Below the pieces are notes generated by a model. The model was given only the letters and a program-made list of their open reading frames with translations. It searched no databases and was not told the origin of the DNA. The translations under genes were made by a program, and so were the position numbers. Source: Bacteroidota bacterium (lineage in GTDB: Bacteria > Bacteroidota > Bacteroidia > Bacteroidales > FEN-979). Taken from it: 64,000 nucleotides of DNA. Where the stretch lies: positions 41,333 through 105,332 of the forward strand of contig JAPLDK010000052.1 in assembly GCA_026391775.1 (NCBI GenBank), in the 5' to 3' direction. Shown here in pieces: positions 10,501-19,531 of this stretch; the stretch's first letter is position 1; each line of letters begins with the position of its first letter.

Positions 10501-11175
10501 TTATCGCTGAACGCAGCTATCCAGTATCTGGCATCCCCTTATCATTTCATTAACAATATTCTCCGTCCCCTCCGCTATCTGGCTTAACGTTGCATCAAGC
10601 ATATAGCAGGGTGTTGTAAACAGTTTGTGAACCGGGTCGATTACGACCTGGCCATGATCTGAAATAATGTTTTTGTTGCCTTTCTTTTCGATGAAGCCAC
10701 CTGAAGCTGGATCCTGGCCCGTGGTTAGCTTCGCGCCCCTGAAGAGAATAGCAAGTATCACAGGGGCAATACACATTGCACCAATCGGCTTGCCGGCTTC
10801 GTGCATGGCTTTGACAGCTTTCTCCACATCGGGGTTGACCTTTGCATCATCGCCCTCATAAGCCCAGCTGCAAAGATTTTTGGCAGCACCAAATCCACCG
10901 GGAAAAATTAAAGCATCAAAATCGTAAGCCTGAAATTCCCCCATAGGTTTGATATTTCCTCTTGTAATTCTTGCGGATTCTGTAAGAACATTACGTTTTT
11001 CAAGTGCCGGTTTCCCATGGAGATGATCGATCACATGGTATTGTTCAATATCAGGAGCAAAACATTGGGATGAGGAACCTGCTTTGTCAATGGCCAGAAG
11101 TGTAAGTACTGCTTCCGTAATCTCGGCTCCGTCAAAAACCCCGCAACCTGCAAGGACTACTGCAAATTTTTTCAT
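10501..11175 (-). CDS. elbB: Isoprenoid biosynthesis glyoxalase ElbB (DJ-1/PfpI superfamily)
   Basis: Class I glutamine amidotransferase-like protein of 224 residues. ElbB of E. coli shows weak glyoxalase activity and has been linked to isoprenoid formation; its physiological role is not settled. Visible: VVLAGCGVFDGAEITEAV at the N-terminus, FPGGFGAAKNL (91-101) and the nucleophile elbow IGAMCIAPV with Cys135. Length matches the family (about 217). It lies convergent to the GGGPS gene, so two genes with isoprenoid ties are neighbours, which may be chance. It is single and flanked on the other side by the divergent wbpE. Confidence 0.93.
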   Translation of the reverse strand: MKKFAVVLAGCGVFDGAEITEAVLTLLAIDKAGSSSQCFAPDIEQYHVIDHLHGKPALEKRNVLTESARITRGNIKPMGEFQAYDFDALIFPGGFGAAKNLCSWAYEGDDAKVNPDVEKAVKAMHEAGKPIGAMCIAPVILAILFRGAKLTTGQDPASGGFIEKKGNKNIISDHGQVVIDPVHKLFTTPCYMLDATLSQIAEGTENIVNEMIRGCQILDSCVQR

Positions 11176-11260
11176 AATTTCTGCGTTATAATAGGATACA
11201 TATTTTCCATAGTAAAATTATTAAAAATCACCACCTGTAAGTAAATTCATCATACATTCT

Positions 11261-11268
11261 TATTTTTG
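11261..11268 (+). promoter_or_regulatory. Putative -7 element for wbpEDB
   Basis: TATTTTTG, a full TAnnTTTG match, 25 bases before the wbpE ATG. Confidence 0.45.
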
Positions 11269-11293
11269 TACAATCTAATAAAACTTTTTACTG

Positions 11294-12424
11294 ATGAAGA
11301 AAATACAAATGGTCGACTTAAGCAGTCAATACCTGAACATGAAAGAGGAGATAGATAAAGCAATACATGAGGTGATTGATTCCTGTGCTTTTATCAACGG
11401 GCCTGCAGTGACAGCCTTTCAGAAAGACCTTGAGAAATATCTCGGGATAAAGCATGTGATTCCCTGTGCCAACGGAACCGATGCCCTTCAGGTTGCCATG
11501 ATGGCCCTGGGATTGCAGCCCGGTGATGAGGTCATCACCACTTCATTTACTTTTATTGCCACTGCGGAAGTTATTGCCCTGCTTCGCCTTACCCCTGTTC
11601 TGGTGGATGTTGACCCGAATACATTCAACATTGACCTCAAGGCAATCGAAAGGGCGATCACCCCGAAAACCAAAGCCATCGTACCGGTCCACCTTTTCGG
11701 ACAATGTGCACCCATGGAAGAGATCATGGAAATTGCCTCAAAAAATAAGCTTGTTGTGATTGAGGACAACTGTCAGGCTATCGGAGCCGATTATTATTTC
11801 AGCGACGGGAGCAATAAGAAAGCCGGTACTATAGGCCAGATTGGATGCACTTCATTTTTCCCTTCGAAGAACCTGGGATGCTATGGAGACGGAGGAGCCA
11901 TCTTTACCAATGATGATGAACTGGCCAAACAGTTAAGAGTGGTGGTGAACCATGGAATGGCAGTGCGTTATTACCACGATTATGTCGGTGTCAACTCCCG
12001 ACTCGACAGCATACAGGCAGCCATTTTGAAAGTTAAACTGCAGTATCTTGACCGTTATGCGGCAAAAAGAAAGGCAGCAGCAGATTTCTATGATAGAGCA
12101 TTTACCGGCAATCCGAAACTGAAGACACCGGCAAGATATTCAAGATCGAATCATGTCTTTCATCAATATACACTGGTGACTAATGATATCGATCGTTCGG
12201 CTTTGATCGCTCACCTGAATTCAAAGGAAATACCGGCTATGATCTATTATCCCGTACCTTTGCATCTGCAGAAAGCATACCTGGATCCAAGGTACAAGCC
12301 AGGGGATTTCCCGGTCACGGAACATCTCTCAAATACAGTTGTATCCCTTCCCATGCATACCGAACTGGACGAGGAACAATTGAAACACATCACTGATACG
12401 GTGCTTGAATTTGTAAATGACTGA
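11294..12424 (+). CDS. wbpE: UDP-2-acetamido-2-deoxy-3-oxo-glucuronate aminotransferase (DegT family)
   Basis: PLP enzyme that would add an amino group from glutamate to C3 of a 3-keto UDP-GlcNAcA. 376 residues. The PLP Lys is Lys192 in [15 protein letters not shown], with [11 protein letters not shown] (155-165) supplying the Asp that pairs with the pyridine nitrogen. GTDALQ near residue 61 and the C-terminal HHVF-like segment fit the family. DegT proteins act on many keto-sugars; the WbpE call rests on the next two genes, which supply the acetyltransferase and the 3-dehydrogenase of the same route. wbpD overlaps its 3' end by 8 bases. Confidence 0.88.
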   Translation: MKKIQMVDLSSQYLNMKEEIDKAIHEVIDSCAFINGPAVTAFQKDLEKYLGIKHVIPCANGTDALQVAMMALGLQPGDEVITTSFTFIATAEVIALLRLTPVLVDVDPNTFNIDLKAIERAITPKTKAIVPVHLFGQCAPMEEIMEIASKNKLVVIEDNCQAIGADYYFSDGSNKKAGTIGQIGCTSFFPSKNLGCYGDGGAIFTNDDELAKQLRVVVNHGMAVRYYHDYVGVNSRLDSIQAAILKVKLQYLDRYAAKRKAAADFYDRAFTGNPKLKTPARYSRSNHVFHQYTLVTNDIDRSALIAHLNSKEIPAMIYYPVPLHLQKAYLDPRYKPGDFPVTEHLSNTVVSLPMHTELDEEQLKHITDTVLEFVND

Positions 12425-13007
12425 TATGGAAAAAGAATATTTTGCGCATGAAACGGCCGTCATTGACCAGGGTTGTAAGATAGGAAAAGGCAGCAAGATC
12501 TGGCATTTCACGCATATCATGAAAGACTGTGAGATTGGGGAAAACTGTAATCTCGGCCAGAATGTTGTTGTTTCTCCCCAGGTTATCCTGGGACGCAACG
12601 TGAAGGTCCAGAACAACGTTTCAATTTATACAGGTGTGATCTGTGAGGATGACGTTTTCCTTGGCCCTTCCATGGTGTTCACCAACGTGGTCAATCCCCG
12701 CTCCCATATCCTGAGAAGGGACCAGTACCAGCAAACCCTTGTGAAGCATGGTGCATCTATCGGCGCCAATGCTACTATTGTATGTGGCCACGTAATAGGC
12801 GAATTTGCATTTATTGGTGCGGGAGCTGTGGTTACCAGGGATGTTCCTTCATATGCGCTCATAGTTGGCAATCCCGGCCGTCGACTTGGCTGGATGAGCG
12901 AATACGGCCACAGGCTTGAGTTTGATGAGCAGGGATATGCAATTTGTCCCGAAAGCGGGGAAAAATACCAATACATCGACGGGAAAGTAATTAATTTAGG
13001 AAAATGA
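12417..13007 (+). CDS. wbpD: UDP-2-acetamido-3-amino-2,3-dideoxy-glucuronate N-acetyltransferase
   Basis: Left-handed beta-helix acetyltransferase of 196 residues that would acetylate the 3-amino group made by WbpE using acetyl-CoA. Hexapeptide turns are visible throughout residues 15-150, for example [31 protein letters not shown] and [14 protein letters not shown], and [14 protein letters not shown] near 155 is typical of the WbpD/WlbB group. Start at 12417 or the second Met at 12426. It overlaps wbpE by 8 bases and its stop overlaps the start of wbpB in ATGA, so the three are translationally coupled. Confidence 0.9.
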   Translation: MTDMEKEYFAHETAVIDQGCKIGKGSKIWHFTHIMKDCEIGENCNLGQNVVVSPQVILGRNVKVQNNVSIYTGVICEDDVFLGPSMVFTNVVNPRSHILRRDQYQQTLVKHGASIGANATIVCGHVIGEFAFIGAGAVVTRDVPSYALIVGNPGRRLGWMSEYGHRLEFDEQGYAICPESGEKYQYIDGKVINLGK

Positions 13008-13993
13008 AAATAGCAGAACTGAAAAGGCCGCTGAATTTTGCGTTGATAGGAGCTGCAGGCTATATTGCTCCGAGGCATATGAAAGCGATCAAAGAAACAG
13101 GCAACAGGCTTGTCTGTGCATTGGACCCATACGACGGTGTAGGTATTATTGACAGTTATTTTCCCAATACTGATTTTTTTATAGAACCCGAGCGCTTTGA
13201 CCGCCACCTGGATAAGCTGAGAAGAATGGCATTGGTTAAAAAAAGGCAGGAAGATAACAAAGTGGATTATGTGACAATTTGCTCTCCGAATTATATGCAC
13301 GATTCCCACATCCGGCTTGCCCTGCGCAATGATGCAAATGCTATCTGTGAAAAGCCCATAGTGTTGAATCCATGGAACCTGGATGCCCTTAAGGAAATTG
13401 AAAAAGAGACCGGAAAAAAAGTTTATACAGTCCTTCAGCTCAGGCTTCATCCAGCTATCATGGAACTTAGGGAAAAAGTAAGGAAAGGATCGAAAAATAA
13501 GATATATCACCTGGATCTGACCTATATCACTTCAAGGGGCAATTGGTATTACCGCAGCTGGAAAGGAGATATTTCCAAGTCGGGAGGTATTGCTACCAAT
13601 ATAGGTATTCACTTTTTTGATATGCTGACCTGGATCTTCGGGGATGTAAAATCGAACAGGGTGCATGTAATGACTGAAAATAAAGCGGGTGGTTTTCTTG
13701 AACTGGAAAATGCAAAGATCCGCTGGTTCCTGAGCCTGGATTACAACGACATTCCTGATCAGGTTAAGAAAACTGGAAAGCGGACATACCGGCTTCTGAC
13801 ACTTAACGGGGAAGCGGTAGAGTTTAGTGAAGGGTTTACCGACCTTCATACCGATTCTTACAAGGATATTCTTTCGGGCAAGGGGTTCGGCCTCACGGAT
13901 GCCAGGTCAAGCATTAATATTGCGTTCCAGATAAGGAATGCAAACCCTGTGGGTTTGAAGGGTGATTATCATCCGTTTTTAAAGAAATCTTAA
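13004..13993 (+). CDS. wbpB: UDP-N-acetyl-glucosaminuronate 3-dehydrogenase (Gfo/Idh/MocA family)
   Basis: NAD-dependent oxidoreductase that would oxidise C3 of UDP-GlcNAcA before amination by WbpE. 329 residues. The Rossmann start [18 protein letters not shown] (12-29) is that of WbpB/WlbA, and [15 protein letters not shown] near residue 114 carries the EKP motif of Gfo/Idh/MocA enzymes. In Pseudomonas and Bordetella the enzyme recycles NADH with 2-oxoglutarate. The substrate needs a UDP-GlcNAc 6-dehydrogenase, which could be the gene at 38507. No epimerase of the WbpI type is nearby, so the product stays undetermined between the gluco and manno forms. Confidence 0.9.
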   Translation: MKIAELKRPLNFALIGAAGYIAPRHMKAIKETGNRLVCALDPYDGVGIIDSYFPNTDFFIEPERFDRHLDKLRRMALVKKRQEDNKVDYVTICSPNYMHDSHIRLALRNDANAICEKPIVLNPWNLDALKEIEKETGKKVYTVLQLRLHPAIMELREKVRKGSKNKIYHLDLTYITSRGNWYYRSWKGDISKSGGIATNIGIHFFDMLTWIFGDVKSNRVHVMTENKAGGFLELENAKIRWFLSLDYNDIPDQVKKTGKRTYRLLTLNGEAVEFSEGFTDLHTDSYKDILSGKGFGLTDARSSINIAFQIRNANPVGLKGDYHPFLKKS

Positions 13994-14010
13994 TTTCAAT
14001 ATCACTAGGA

Positions 14011-15033
14011 ATGAAAATACTGGTCACAGGCGGTACCGGCTACATAGGGAGCCATACGGTGGTTGAATTGCAGAGTAAGGGCTATGAAGTGATCATTGTG
14101 GACGATCTTTCGAATTCCTCTATTGAAGTCCTAGATAATATTGCAAAGATCACTGGGGAAATACCTCTTTTTGAACAGTTCGATCTGACAGATGCCGGAA
14201 AGACCGGAGCATTTTTCAGAAAACATAATGATCTCCGGGGGATCATACACTTTGCTGCGTTCAAAGCGGTTGGCGAGTCGGTTGATTTCCCCCTGAAATA
14301 TTATCATAACAATCTTGTTTCCCTGATAAACATACTTCAGGGAATGATGGATAATAATATCCTGAATATTGTCTTCTCTTCTTCATGCACCGTTTATGGA
14401 CAGCCGGATAAACTACCTGTGAAGGAGGAAGCTCCAGTTCAGAAAGCATGGTCACCCTATGGCAATACGAAACAGATATCCGAAGAGATCATCAGTGATA
14501 CAAGCAAGGTCTCGGGGATACAGGGAATATTGCTCAGGTATTTCAACCCGATCGGGGCCCATGAAACTGCGCTAATCGGCGAGCTCCCGCTTGGGGTTCC
14601 TAATAGCCTGATGCCATATATAACACAGACCGCCATTGGAAAAAGGCCTTTCCTGAGGGTTTGGGGAAGCGATTACAATACTCCCGACGGAACGGCAGTA
14701 AGGGATTATCTGCATGTTTCTGACCTGGCCAGGGCACATGTCATTGCAGTGGAACGGATGCTTGATAACAAGATGAAGCAGAAAGTTGAGGTGTTCAATC
14801 TTGGGACCGGGAATGGTTTTTCGGTAATGCAGGTAATAGAGTCGTTTGAACGGTCGACGGGGGTTAAGCTGAATTACCAGATTATGGACCGCCGTCCTGG
14901 AGATATTGAAAAAGTATGGGCCGATACAGGATATGCAAATAAAGAGCTTGGCTGGAAAGCTGAGAAAAGCCTTGACGAGATGACTGCTTCGGCATGGAAG
15001 TGGGAAAAGGCACTTGCAGAAAAGGGCAGATAG
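14011..15033 (+). CDS. galE: UDP-glucose 4-epimerase
   Basis: Extended short-chain dehydrogenase that interconverts UDP-glucose and UDP-galactose (or the N-acetyl forms). 340 residues, standard length. GGTGYIGSH (7-15) binds NAD, SSSCTVYGQP carries the catalytic Ser/Thr region, and YGNTKQ holds the Tyr-x-x-x-Lys pair. RYFNPIGAHETALIGE and NLGTGNGFSV are typical GalE segments. It follows wbpB by 17 bases on the same strand and so may share its transcript. Whether it acts on acetylated sugars cannot be read with confidence. Confidence 0.95.
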   Translation: MKILVTGGTGYIGSHTVVELQSKGYEVIIVDDLSNSSIEVLDNIAKITGEIPLFEQFDLTDAGKTGAFFRKHNDLRGIIHFAAFKAVGESVDFPLKYYHNNLVSLINILQGMMDNNILNIVFSSSCTVYGQPDKLPVKEEAPVQKAWSPYGNTKQISEEIISDTSKVSGIQGILLRYFNPIGAHETALIGELPLGVPNSLMPYITQTAIGKRPFLRVWGSDYNTPDGTAVRDYLHVSDLARAHVIAVERMLDNKMKQKVEVFNLGTGNGFSVMQVIESFERSTGVKLNYQIMDRRPGDIEKVWADTGYANKELGWKAEKSLDEMTASAWKWEKALAEKGR

Positions 15034-15047
15034 TAAGTATATTTATT

Positions 15048-15055
15048 TATCTTTG
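15048..15055 (+). promoter_or_regulatory. Putative -7 element for rfbB
   Basis: TATCTTTG, a full TAnnTTTG match, 27 bases before the rfbB ATG, suggesting rfbB has its own promoter. Confidence 0.45.
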
Positions 15056-15082
15056 AGATCCGAACTCTAAACATCCGGAACG

Positions 15083-16132
15083 ATGAAAACGATTTTGATC
15101 ACTGGTGGAGCTGGATTTATCGGTTCCCATGTCGTGCGGCGTTTTGTAAAAAATTACCCGCAATATAAGATTGTGAACCTTGACAAACTAACTTATGCAG
15201 GCAATCTTGCAAACCTGAAGGATATTGAAAAGGAACCAAACTATGAATTTATCAGGGCTGATATTGTTGCCGGTGAGCTGATCAAAAAAATTTTCCAGAA
15301 ATACAGGTTCGACGGGGTCATCCATCTTGCTGCCGAATCGCATGTCGACAGGTCCATTGCCAATCCCACTGAATTCATATATACAAATATTGTAGGAACA
15401 GTAAACCTTTTGAATGCAGCCCGTGAGATATGGGAGACACCGGATGACAAGCGTTTTTATCATATTTCTACGGATGAGGTTTATGGTTCACTCGGCAATA
15501 CCGGGCTATTTATGGAGACTACTTCTTACGATCCCAGGAGCCCTTATTCTGCTTCGAAAGCAAGTTCCGATCACCTGGTCAGGGCTTACTATCATACTTA
15601 CAAACTGCCTATGGTTATCTCGAATTGTTCCAACAATTACGGGCCATTCCAGTTTCCCGAAAAGCTGATCCCACTTTCTATAAATAATATCCGGAATAAT
15701 AAGCTGATCCCGGTTTATGGCAAAGGAGAGAACATTCGTGACTGGTTATATGTGGAAGACCATGCGGAAGCCATTGACCGGATTTTCCATTCAGGGATTA
15801 CCGGGGAAACGTATAATATTGGTGGCATTAATGAATGGAAAAATATCGATCTGCTAAGGCTTTTATGCAAAATCATGGATACCAAGCTTCGCCGCACTGC
15901 GGGTACAGCGGAACACCTGATAACATACATCAAAGACCGGGCAGGTCACGACCTGAGGTATGCCATAGATTCCACGAAGCTGCAGAAGGAATTACAATGG
16001 AAACCAACAACAAGGTTTGAACAAGGTCTTGAGAAGACCGTGGACTGGTATCTTGCCAATGAGGAATGGATGAAAAATATAACTTCGGGCGAATATCAGA
16101 AGTATTACGATAATCAGTATAATAAGAGGTAA
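15083..16132 (+). CDS. rfbB: dTDP-glucose 4,6-dehydratase
   Basis: NAD-dependent enzyme that turns dTDP-glucose into dTDP-4-keto-6-deoxyglucose, entry point to rhamnose and other deoxysugars. 349 residues. GGAGFIGSH (8-16), NLDKLTYAGNL (32-42), HLAAESHVDRSI, the active-site STDEVYG and YSASKASSDHL, and NNYGPFQFPEKLIP are the family hallmarks. The usual partners rfbA, rfbC and rfbD are not in this window. A strong hairpin terminator follows at once. Confidence 0.97.
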   Translation: MKTILITGGAGFIGSHVVRRFVKNYPQYKIVNLDKLTYAGNLANLKDIEKEPNYEFIRADIVAGELIKKIFQKYRFDGVIHLAAESHVDRSIANPTEFIYTNIVGTVNLLNAAREIWETPDDKRFYHISTDEVYGSLGNTGLFMETTSYDPRSPYSASKASSDHLVRAYYHTYKLPMVISNCSNNYGPFQFPEKLIPLSINNIRNNKLIPVYGKGENIRDWLYVEDHAEAIDRIFHSGITGETYNIGGINEWKNIDLLRLLCKIMDTKLRRTAGTAEHLITYIKDRAGHDLRYAIDSTKLQKELQWKPTTRFEQGLEKTVDWYLANEEWMKNITSGEYQKYYDNQYNKR

Positions 16133-16155
16133 AAAACTCCGGGGTTAGAAAATTT

Positions 16156-16183
16156 CCGGCCCCGCGGCTTGCCGCGGGGCCGG
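16156..16183. terminator. Strong bidirectional hairpin between rfbB and fabD
   Basis: A perfect 12-base GC-rich stem (CCGGCCCCGCGG and its complement) around a CTTG loop, between two convergent genes. Downstream on the plus strand is ATTGTTTT, on the minus strand AAATTTTCT, so it may end transcripts from both sides. Confidence 0.85.
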
Positions 16184-16189
16184 ATTGTT

Positions 16190-17065
16190 TTATGCACCCG
16201 CTACAGTAACATCTTTCCCGATTTTCGAGATCAGTCCCTGTAATATATTTCCGGGGCCTACTTCAATGAAATGAGTGGCACCATCAGCTATCATCCGCTG
16301 TACAAGTTGTGTCCATAAAACCGGAGCTGTTAGCTGGACTATCAGATTTTCCTTTATCTTCAGAGGATCCGTGACCCTTTCGGCAGTCGCATTCTGGTAA
16401 ATCGGGCAAATGGGCTGGTGGAAAACCGTACTGTTGATGGCCTCAGCAAGTTCCATCCTTGCAGGCTCCATCAGGGGTGAATGAAAAGCACCTCCAACTT
16501 TCAATGGCAGTGCTCGCCTGGCACCCCCGGCTTTAAGTTTCTCACAGGCAATTTCAATTCCCTTCATACTGCCGGAGATAACAAGCTGTCCCGGACTGTT
16601 ATAGTTGGCGGGAACAACGACTTCATCTATCGATTTACATATCTCTTCTACCTTCTGGTCGTCCAAACCCAAAATGGCCGCCATAGTGGAGGGTTCTTTT
16701 TCACAAGCTTTCTGCATCGCCTGCGCCCTTGCAAAGACAAGCCTTAACCCGTCTTCAAAAGATAAAACTTTGTTCGAAACCAGGGCCGAAAATTCGCCAA
16801 GGGAATGCCCTGCAACCATATCCGGTTTAAAAGCTTCGCCAAGAGTGGAGGCAAGGATAACAGAATGCAGAAAAATAGCTGGCTGCGTAACCCTGGTCTG
16901 TCTCAGATCCTCATCTGTGCCTGCAAACATCAGGTCGGTTATTCGAAAACCAAGGATATCATTGGCTTTCTCAAAAAGTGCTTTAGCGGAATCCGATTTC
17001 TCGTAGAGATCCTTTCCCATTCCTTCAAACTGGGCACCCTGGCCAGGAAATACGTATGCGGTCAT
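16190..17065 (-). CDS. fabD: Malonyl-CoA:ACP transacylase
   Basis: Loads malonyl groups from CoA onto acyl carrier protein for fatty-acid synthesis. 291 residues. Start VFPGQGAQFEGMGKDL, the nucleophile GHSLGE with Ser88, and GGAFHSPLM with catalytic His195; the FabD Gln-11 region (GQGAQ) is also present. It is not beside fabH or fabF here. The BI-1 family gene lies 9 bases upstream in the same direction, so they are likely co-transcribed, perhaps with folE further up. Confidence 0.97.
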   Translation of the reverse strand: MTAYVFPGQGAQFEGMGKDLYEKSDSAKALFEKANDILGFRITDLMFAGTDEDLRQTRVTQPAIFLHSVILASTLGEAFKPDMVAGHSLGEFSALVSNKVLSFEDGLRLVFARAQAMQKACEKEPSTMAAILGLDDQKVEEICKSIDEVVVPANYNSPGQLVISGSMKGIEIACEKLKAGGARRALPLKVGGAFHSPLMEPARMELAEAINSTVFHQPICPIYQNATAERVTDPLKIKENLIVQLTAPVLWTQLVQRMIADGATHFIEVGPGNILQGLISKIGKDVTVAGA

Positions 17066-17074
17066 AGCAGGTTG

Positions 17075-17809
17075 TTATTTCTTGCTTCCCAGGAATCTCA
17101 GCATGAACAGGAACAGGTTGATGAAGTCAAGATACAGGGTGAGTGCGCCTAGAATGCTCATCTTTCTGGCATTTTCCTCCCCGTATGAACCGGCTCCTGC
17201 ACCAATTTTCTTCAGCCTCTGAACGTCATAGGCGGTAAGTCCCGTAAAGATCAGAACGCCAAGAATACTGATGATGTATTCAAGTGAACTGCTGAGCATG
17301 AAGAAATTGACCAGCATGGCAAGAATGATCCCGACAAGGCCCATCATTAAAATGGAACCGAATTTTGTAAGATCGGTCTTCGTCGTGTAACCTGCAACGG
17401 CCATGATGCCAAACATTCCCGCTGTCACTATGAAGGTCTTGAAAATGGAAGCTGCAGTGTAAACCAAGAGAATAAAACTGAGGCTCATTCCCATAATCAC
17501 CGAAAAAGCAATAAATAATAATGTCATTGCAAGCGCCGACAATTTCTGGAAGCCAAACGACATCAGCAATACAAACCCGATCGGGGCAAGCATCACGATC
17601 CAGCCAAGGGGCGATAAACCGCCGGTTTCAACATTGATTAAGCTTCTGATTGCCGCTTCAGATGATGCGAACCAGTACGCTGTTCCTGCAGTCACAATCA
17701 TGGCCAGCGTCATCCATGTAAATACCTGCGACATAAATGTTTTTGCAATAATACCGGCATCTGCTCCGGAAGTCGATCCGATATAATTTCTGTTATTTTC
17801 TTCAAACAT
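17075..17809 (-). CDS. Bax inhibitor-1/YccA family membrane protein
   Basis: Integral inner-membrane protein, 244 residues with about seven hydrophobic helices. The pattern MSQVFTWMTLAMIVTAGTAY at the N-terminus and GALTLYLDFINLFLFMLRFLG at the C-terminus is characteristic of the BI-1/YbhL group (TMBIM), which includes proton-sensitive calcium leak channels such as BsYetJ. GLTAYDVQRLKKI near residue 195 holds one of the conserved Asp residues, and LDFINLF another. Function in Bacteroidota is not known. Co-directional with fabD, 9 bases apart. Confidence 0.93.
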   Translation of the reverse strand: MFEENNRNYIGSTSGADAGIIAKTFMSQVFTWMTLAMIVTAGTAYWFASSEAAIRSLINVETGGLSPLGWIVMLAPIGFVLLMSFGFQKLSALAMTLLFIAFSVIMGMSLSFILLVYTAASIFKTFIVTAGMFGIMAVAGYTTKTDLTKFGSILMMGLVGIILAMLVNFFMLSSSLEYIISILGVLIFTGLTAYDVQRLKKIGAGAGSYGEENARKMSILGALTLYLDFINLFLFMLRFLGSKK

Positions 17810-17901
17810 GATTTTATCTCCTTTTAATTAATTCGTGATACTAATCTCGTGATGATCGTGATGGTGTGATAAACACTTCTAACTCACCATTTCACCATTT
17901 A

Positions 17902-18513
17902 TCAGTGCAATCTGGTCGATATCAAATGCAGGAATTCTGCCCTGGTTTTGTCCCGTTCAAACGCCCCGATAAAATCAGAAGTGGTCGTAACGGAATTCTG
18001 CTTCTGAATACCCCGCATTGACATACACAAATGTTGTGCCTCAATCACAACTGCCACGCCAAGTGGCTTCAGAGTATTGTTGATGGCATCCTTGATCTGC
18101 ATGGTCAGACGTTCCTGAACCTGCAGCCTTCTTGCATAAATCTCAACAACCCTTGCAATTTTGCTCAACCCGGTGATATATTTATCAGGGATATATGCAA
18201 CATGAGCTTTCCCTATGAATGGGATCATGTGATGTTCGCACATGGAATAGATCTCTATATCCTTCACAATCACCATCTCACGGTAATCTTCCCTGAAGCG
18301 GGCCGATTGTAGTATGTCTTCCGGATCGAGATTATATCCCTGGTTCAGGAACAGTATGGATTTTGCAACCCGCAAAGGGGTTTTAAGAAGCCCTTCCCGA
18401 TCGGGATTCTCACCGATCAGCCTGAGTATTTCCCTGTAATGAAAACTAAGTTTTTCAAGTTTTGCAGCATCGTAATCCTCAAATTTTTCGTAGCTGAGCT
18501 TTTCTTCTGTCAT
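17902..18513 (-). CDS. folE: GTP cyclohydrolase I
   Basis: Zinc enzyme that opens GTP to 7,8-dihydroneopterin triphosphate, the first step of folate and pterin synthesis. 203 residues. Zinc ligands Cys92 and His95 in MCEHHMIPF and Cys163 in [28 protein letters not shown] and [13 protein letters not shown] are typical. It starts 12 bases after the PTPS/QueD gene, so the two form an operon and FolE supplies the substrate of that enzyme. Confidence 0.97.
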   Translation of the reverse strand: MTEEKLSYEKFEDYDAAKLEKLSFHYREILRLIGENPDREGLLKTPLRVAKSILFLNQGYNLDPEDILQSARFREDYREMVIVKDIEIYSMCEHHMIPFIGKAHVAYIPDKYITGLSKIARVVEIYARRLQVQERLTMQIKDAINNTLKPLGVAVVIEAQHLCMSMRGIQKQNSVTTTSDFIGAFERDKTRAEFLHLISTRLH

Positions 18514-18525
18514 GACAATTTGTCC

Positions 18526-18942
18526 TTATTTGTTGCCAAAATATTCAACAATATTATTTTCCGTTTCTTCCAGCCTCACCATATGAAGCTTTGCTCCTGA
18601 AGCATGCACTGCCGGTTCAAGTTCTTCCCAAATCCCAATGGCAAGATTCTCGGTAGAAGCAAGTTTATCCTTCATGAAATCCACTTCCAGGTTAATGTTT
18701 CTATGGTCAAGCTTTTGCAAAACTTTTTCATCGATCAGCTGGCTTAAGATTTTAAGATCCATTACGAAACCGGTTTCAGGATTCGGTTCTCCTTTAACGG
18801 TAACCATCAGAACGTAATTATGACCATGCCAGAGCGGATTAGAACATTTGCCAAATACGCGCAGGTTTTCTTCGTCGGAATATTCAGGGCGAAACAACCT
18901 GTGGGCCGAGTTAAAATGCTCTTTACGTATAATATAAACCAT
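18526..18942 (-). CDS. 6-pyruvoyl-tetrahydropterin synthase / QueD family protein
   Basis: Acts on dihydroneopterin triphosphate, either to 6-pyruvoyl-tetrahydropterin (pterin cofactor route) or 6-carboxy-tetrahydropterin (queuosine route). 138 residues. Zinc ligands His14, His39 and His41, and catalytic Cys33 in GKCSNPLWHGHNY. The Cys to HGH spacing equals that of true PTPS (C-x5-HGH), while bacterial QueD usually has a shorter gap with a different loop. LDHRNIN holds the conserved Asp-His. Paired with folE and with its own TAACTTTG promoter box. No queC or queE is in the window, so the route is open. Confidence 0.9.
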   Translation of the reverse strand: MVYIIRKEHFNSAHRLFRPEYSDEENLRVFGKCSNPLWHGHNYVLMVTVKGEPNPETGFVMDLKILSQLIDEKVLQKLDHRNINLEVDFMKDKLASTENLAIGIWEELEPAVHASGAKLHMVRLEETENNIVEYFGNK

Positions 18943-18963
18943 TCCGGCTTATTTAATTTAAGG

Positions 18964-18971
18964 CAAAGTTA
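18964..18971 (-). promoter_or_regulatory. Putative -7 element for the PTPS-folE operon
   Basis: Minus strand TAACTTTG, full TAnnTTTG match, 21 bases before the PTPS/QueD start. It overlaps the stop codon of the small upstream frame, marking a new transcription unit. Confidence 0.5.
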
Positions 18972-19130
18972 CAAATTATTTTTCTTCTTTTTTCTGAAGA
19001 CATCAAACCGCATCCTGCCCCGGAACCTGAATTGGGAAACATAATATAAGAATAGGGTATAGGAATAACCTGGCCAAGCAGAATCAGGAACAAAGAAGCT
19101 TTTAATGTCTTGGTAATTGTTACCATGCAT
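18969..19130 (-). CDS. Short reading frame downstream of the atpB-linked membrane gene, possibly a remnant
   Basis: A 53-codon frame whose ATG directly follows the TGA of the upstream membrane gene. The product ends in a strongly basic tail (FRGRMRFDVFRKKKKNNL). A second frame, 18953-19126, encodes 57 residues beginning MVTITKTLKASLFLILLG, which looks like the start of a signal peptide. In other Bacteroidota atpB (ATP synthase subunit a, made with a signal peptide) would begin here. Both frames may be fragments left by a rearrangement, or one may be a real small protein. I do not recognise either with certainty. Confidence 0.3.
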   Translation of the reverse strand: MHGNNYQDIKSFFVPDSAWPGYSYTLFLYYVSQFRFRGRMRFDVFRKKKKNNL

Positions 19131-19529
19131 TCAGTTTCCAGCGGATGCGGAAGATTTTGTCAATCCAATGATCTGTGTCACTTCAAATACAGTATAGACA
19201 AGGTAAAGGACAAAAAAGTTCAGCAGAAAAGGAATAGCATCTTTTCTGTTTATAAATGCATAGATGATCATGATGGCAATAAAGACGAAAAGCTTAAGTG
19301 CTGTGGTCAGCATAAAAACAGATACAAACCGGTTAAACTTTTTTTGAAGTGATCTGCAGAGGATCATAAATGACAGCAGGCTGCAGGCATAATAAAAAAT
19401 AAACAAAAAGGGAAGTGAAGGAGTAAACCATGTACCGGGAAGTACGAAAAACAGGACAAGAACCAGAGTGCCGGCTGCAAGAGTCACCAGAAGGAGACGT
19501 TTCGCATAGGATGTTACAACAGTCTTCAT
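19131..19529 (-). CDS. Small membrane protein of the type found upstream of atpB
   Basis: 132 residues with four hydrophobic segments (about 10-30, 38-58, 68-90 and 100-120). No catalytic motif. A protein of this size and shape sits between the AtpZ-like gene and atpB in many Bacteroidota and may help assemble or serve the ATP synthase, though its role is not proven. It follows AtpZ by 2 bases. The unusual point is that atpB does not follow; see the findings. Confidence 0.75.
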   Translation of the reverse strand: MKTVVTSYAKRLLLVTLAAGTLVLVLFFVLPGTWFTPSLPFLFIFYYACSLLSFMILCRSLQKKFNRFVSVFMLTTALKLFVFIAIMIIYAFINRKDAIPFLLNFFVLYLVYTVFEVTQIIGLTKSSASAGN

Positions 19530-19531
19530 AT

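Noticed and set aside
12626..13510. 294-codon open frame on the minus strand across wbpD and wbpB
   Set aside because: It is a shadow of the two overlapping plus-strand genes, whose proteins are clearly recognised; the minus product has no known domain or signal.
16156..16183. The GC-rich palindrome between rfbB and fabD as an attachment site or insertion element end
   Set aside because: It is one perfect hairpin between convergent genes with no target duplication or transposase, so a terminator explains it.
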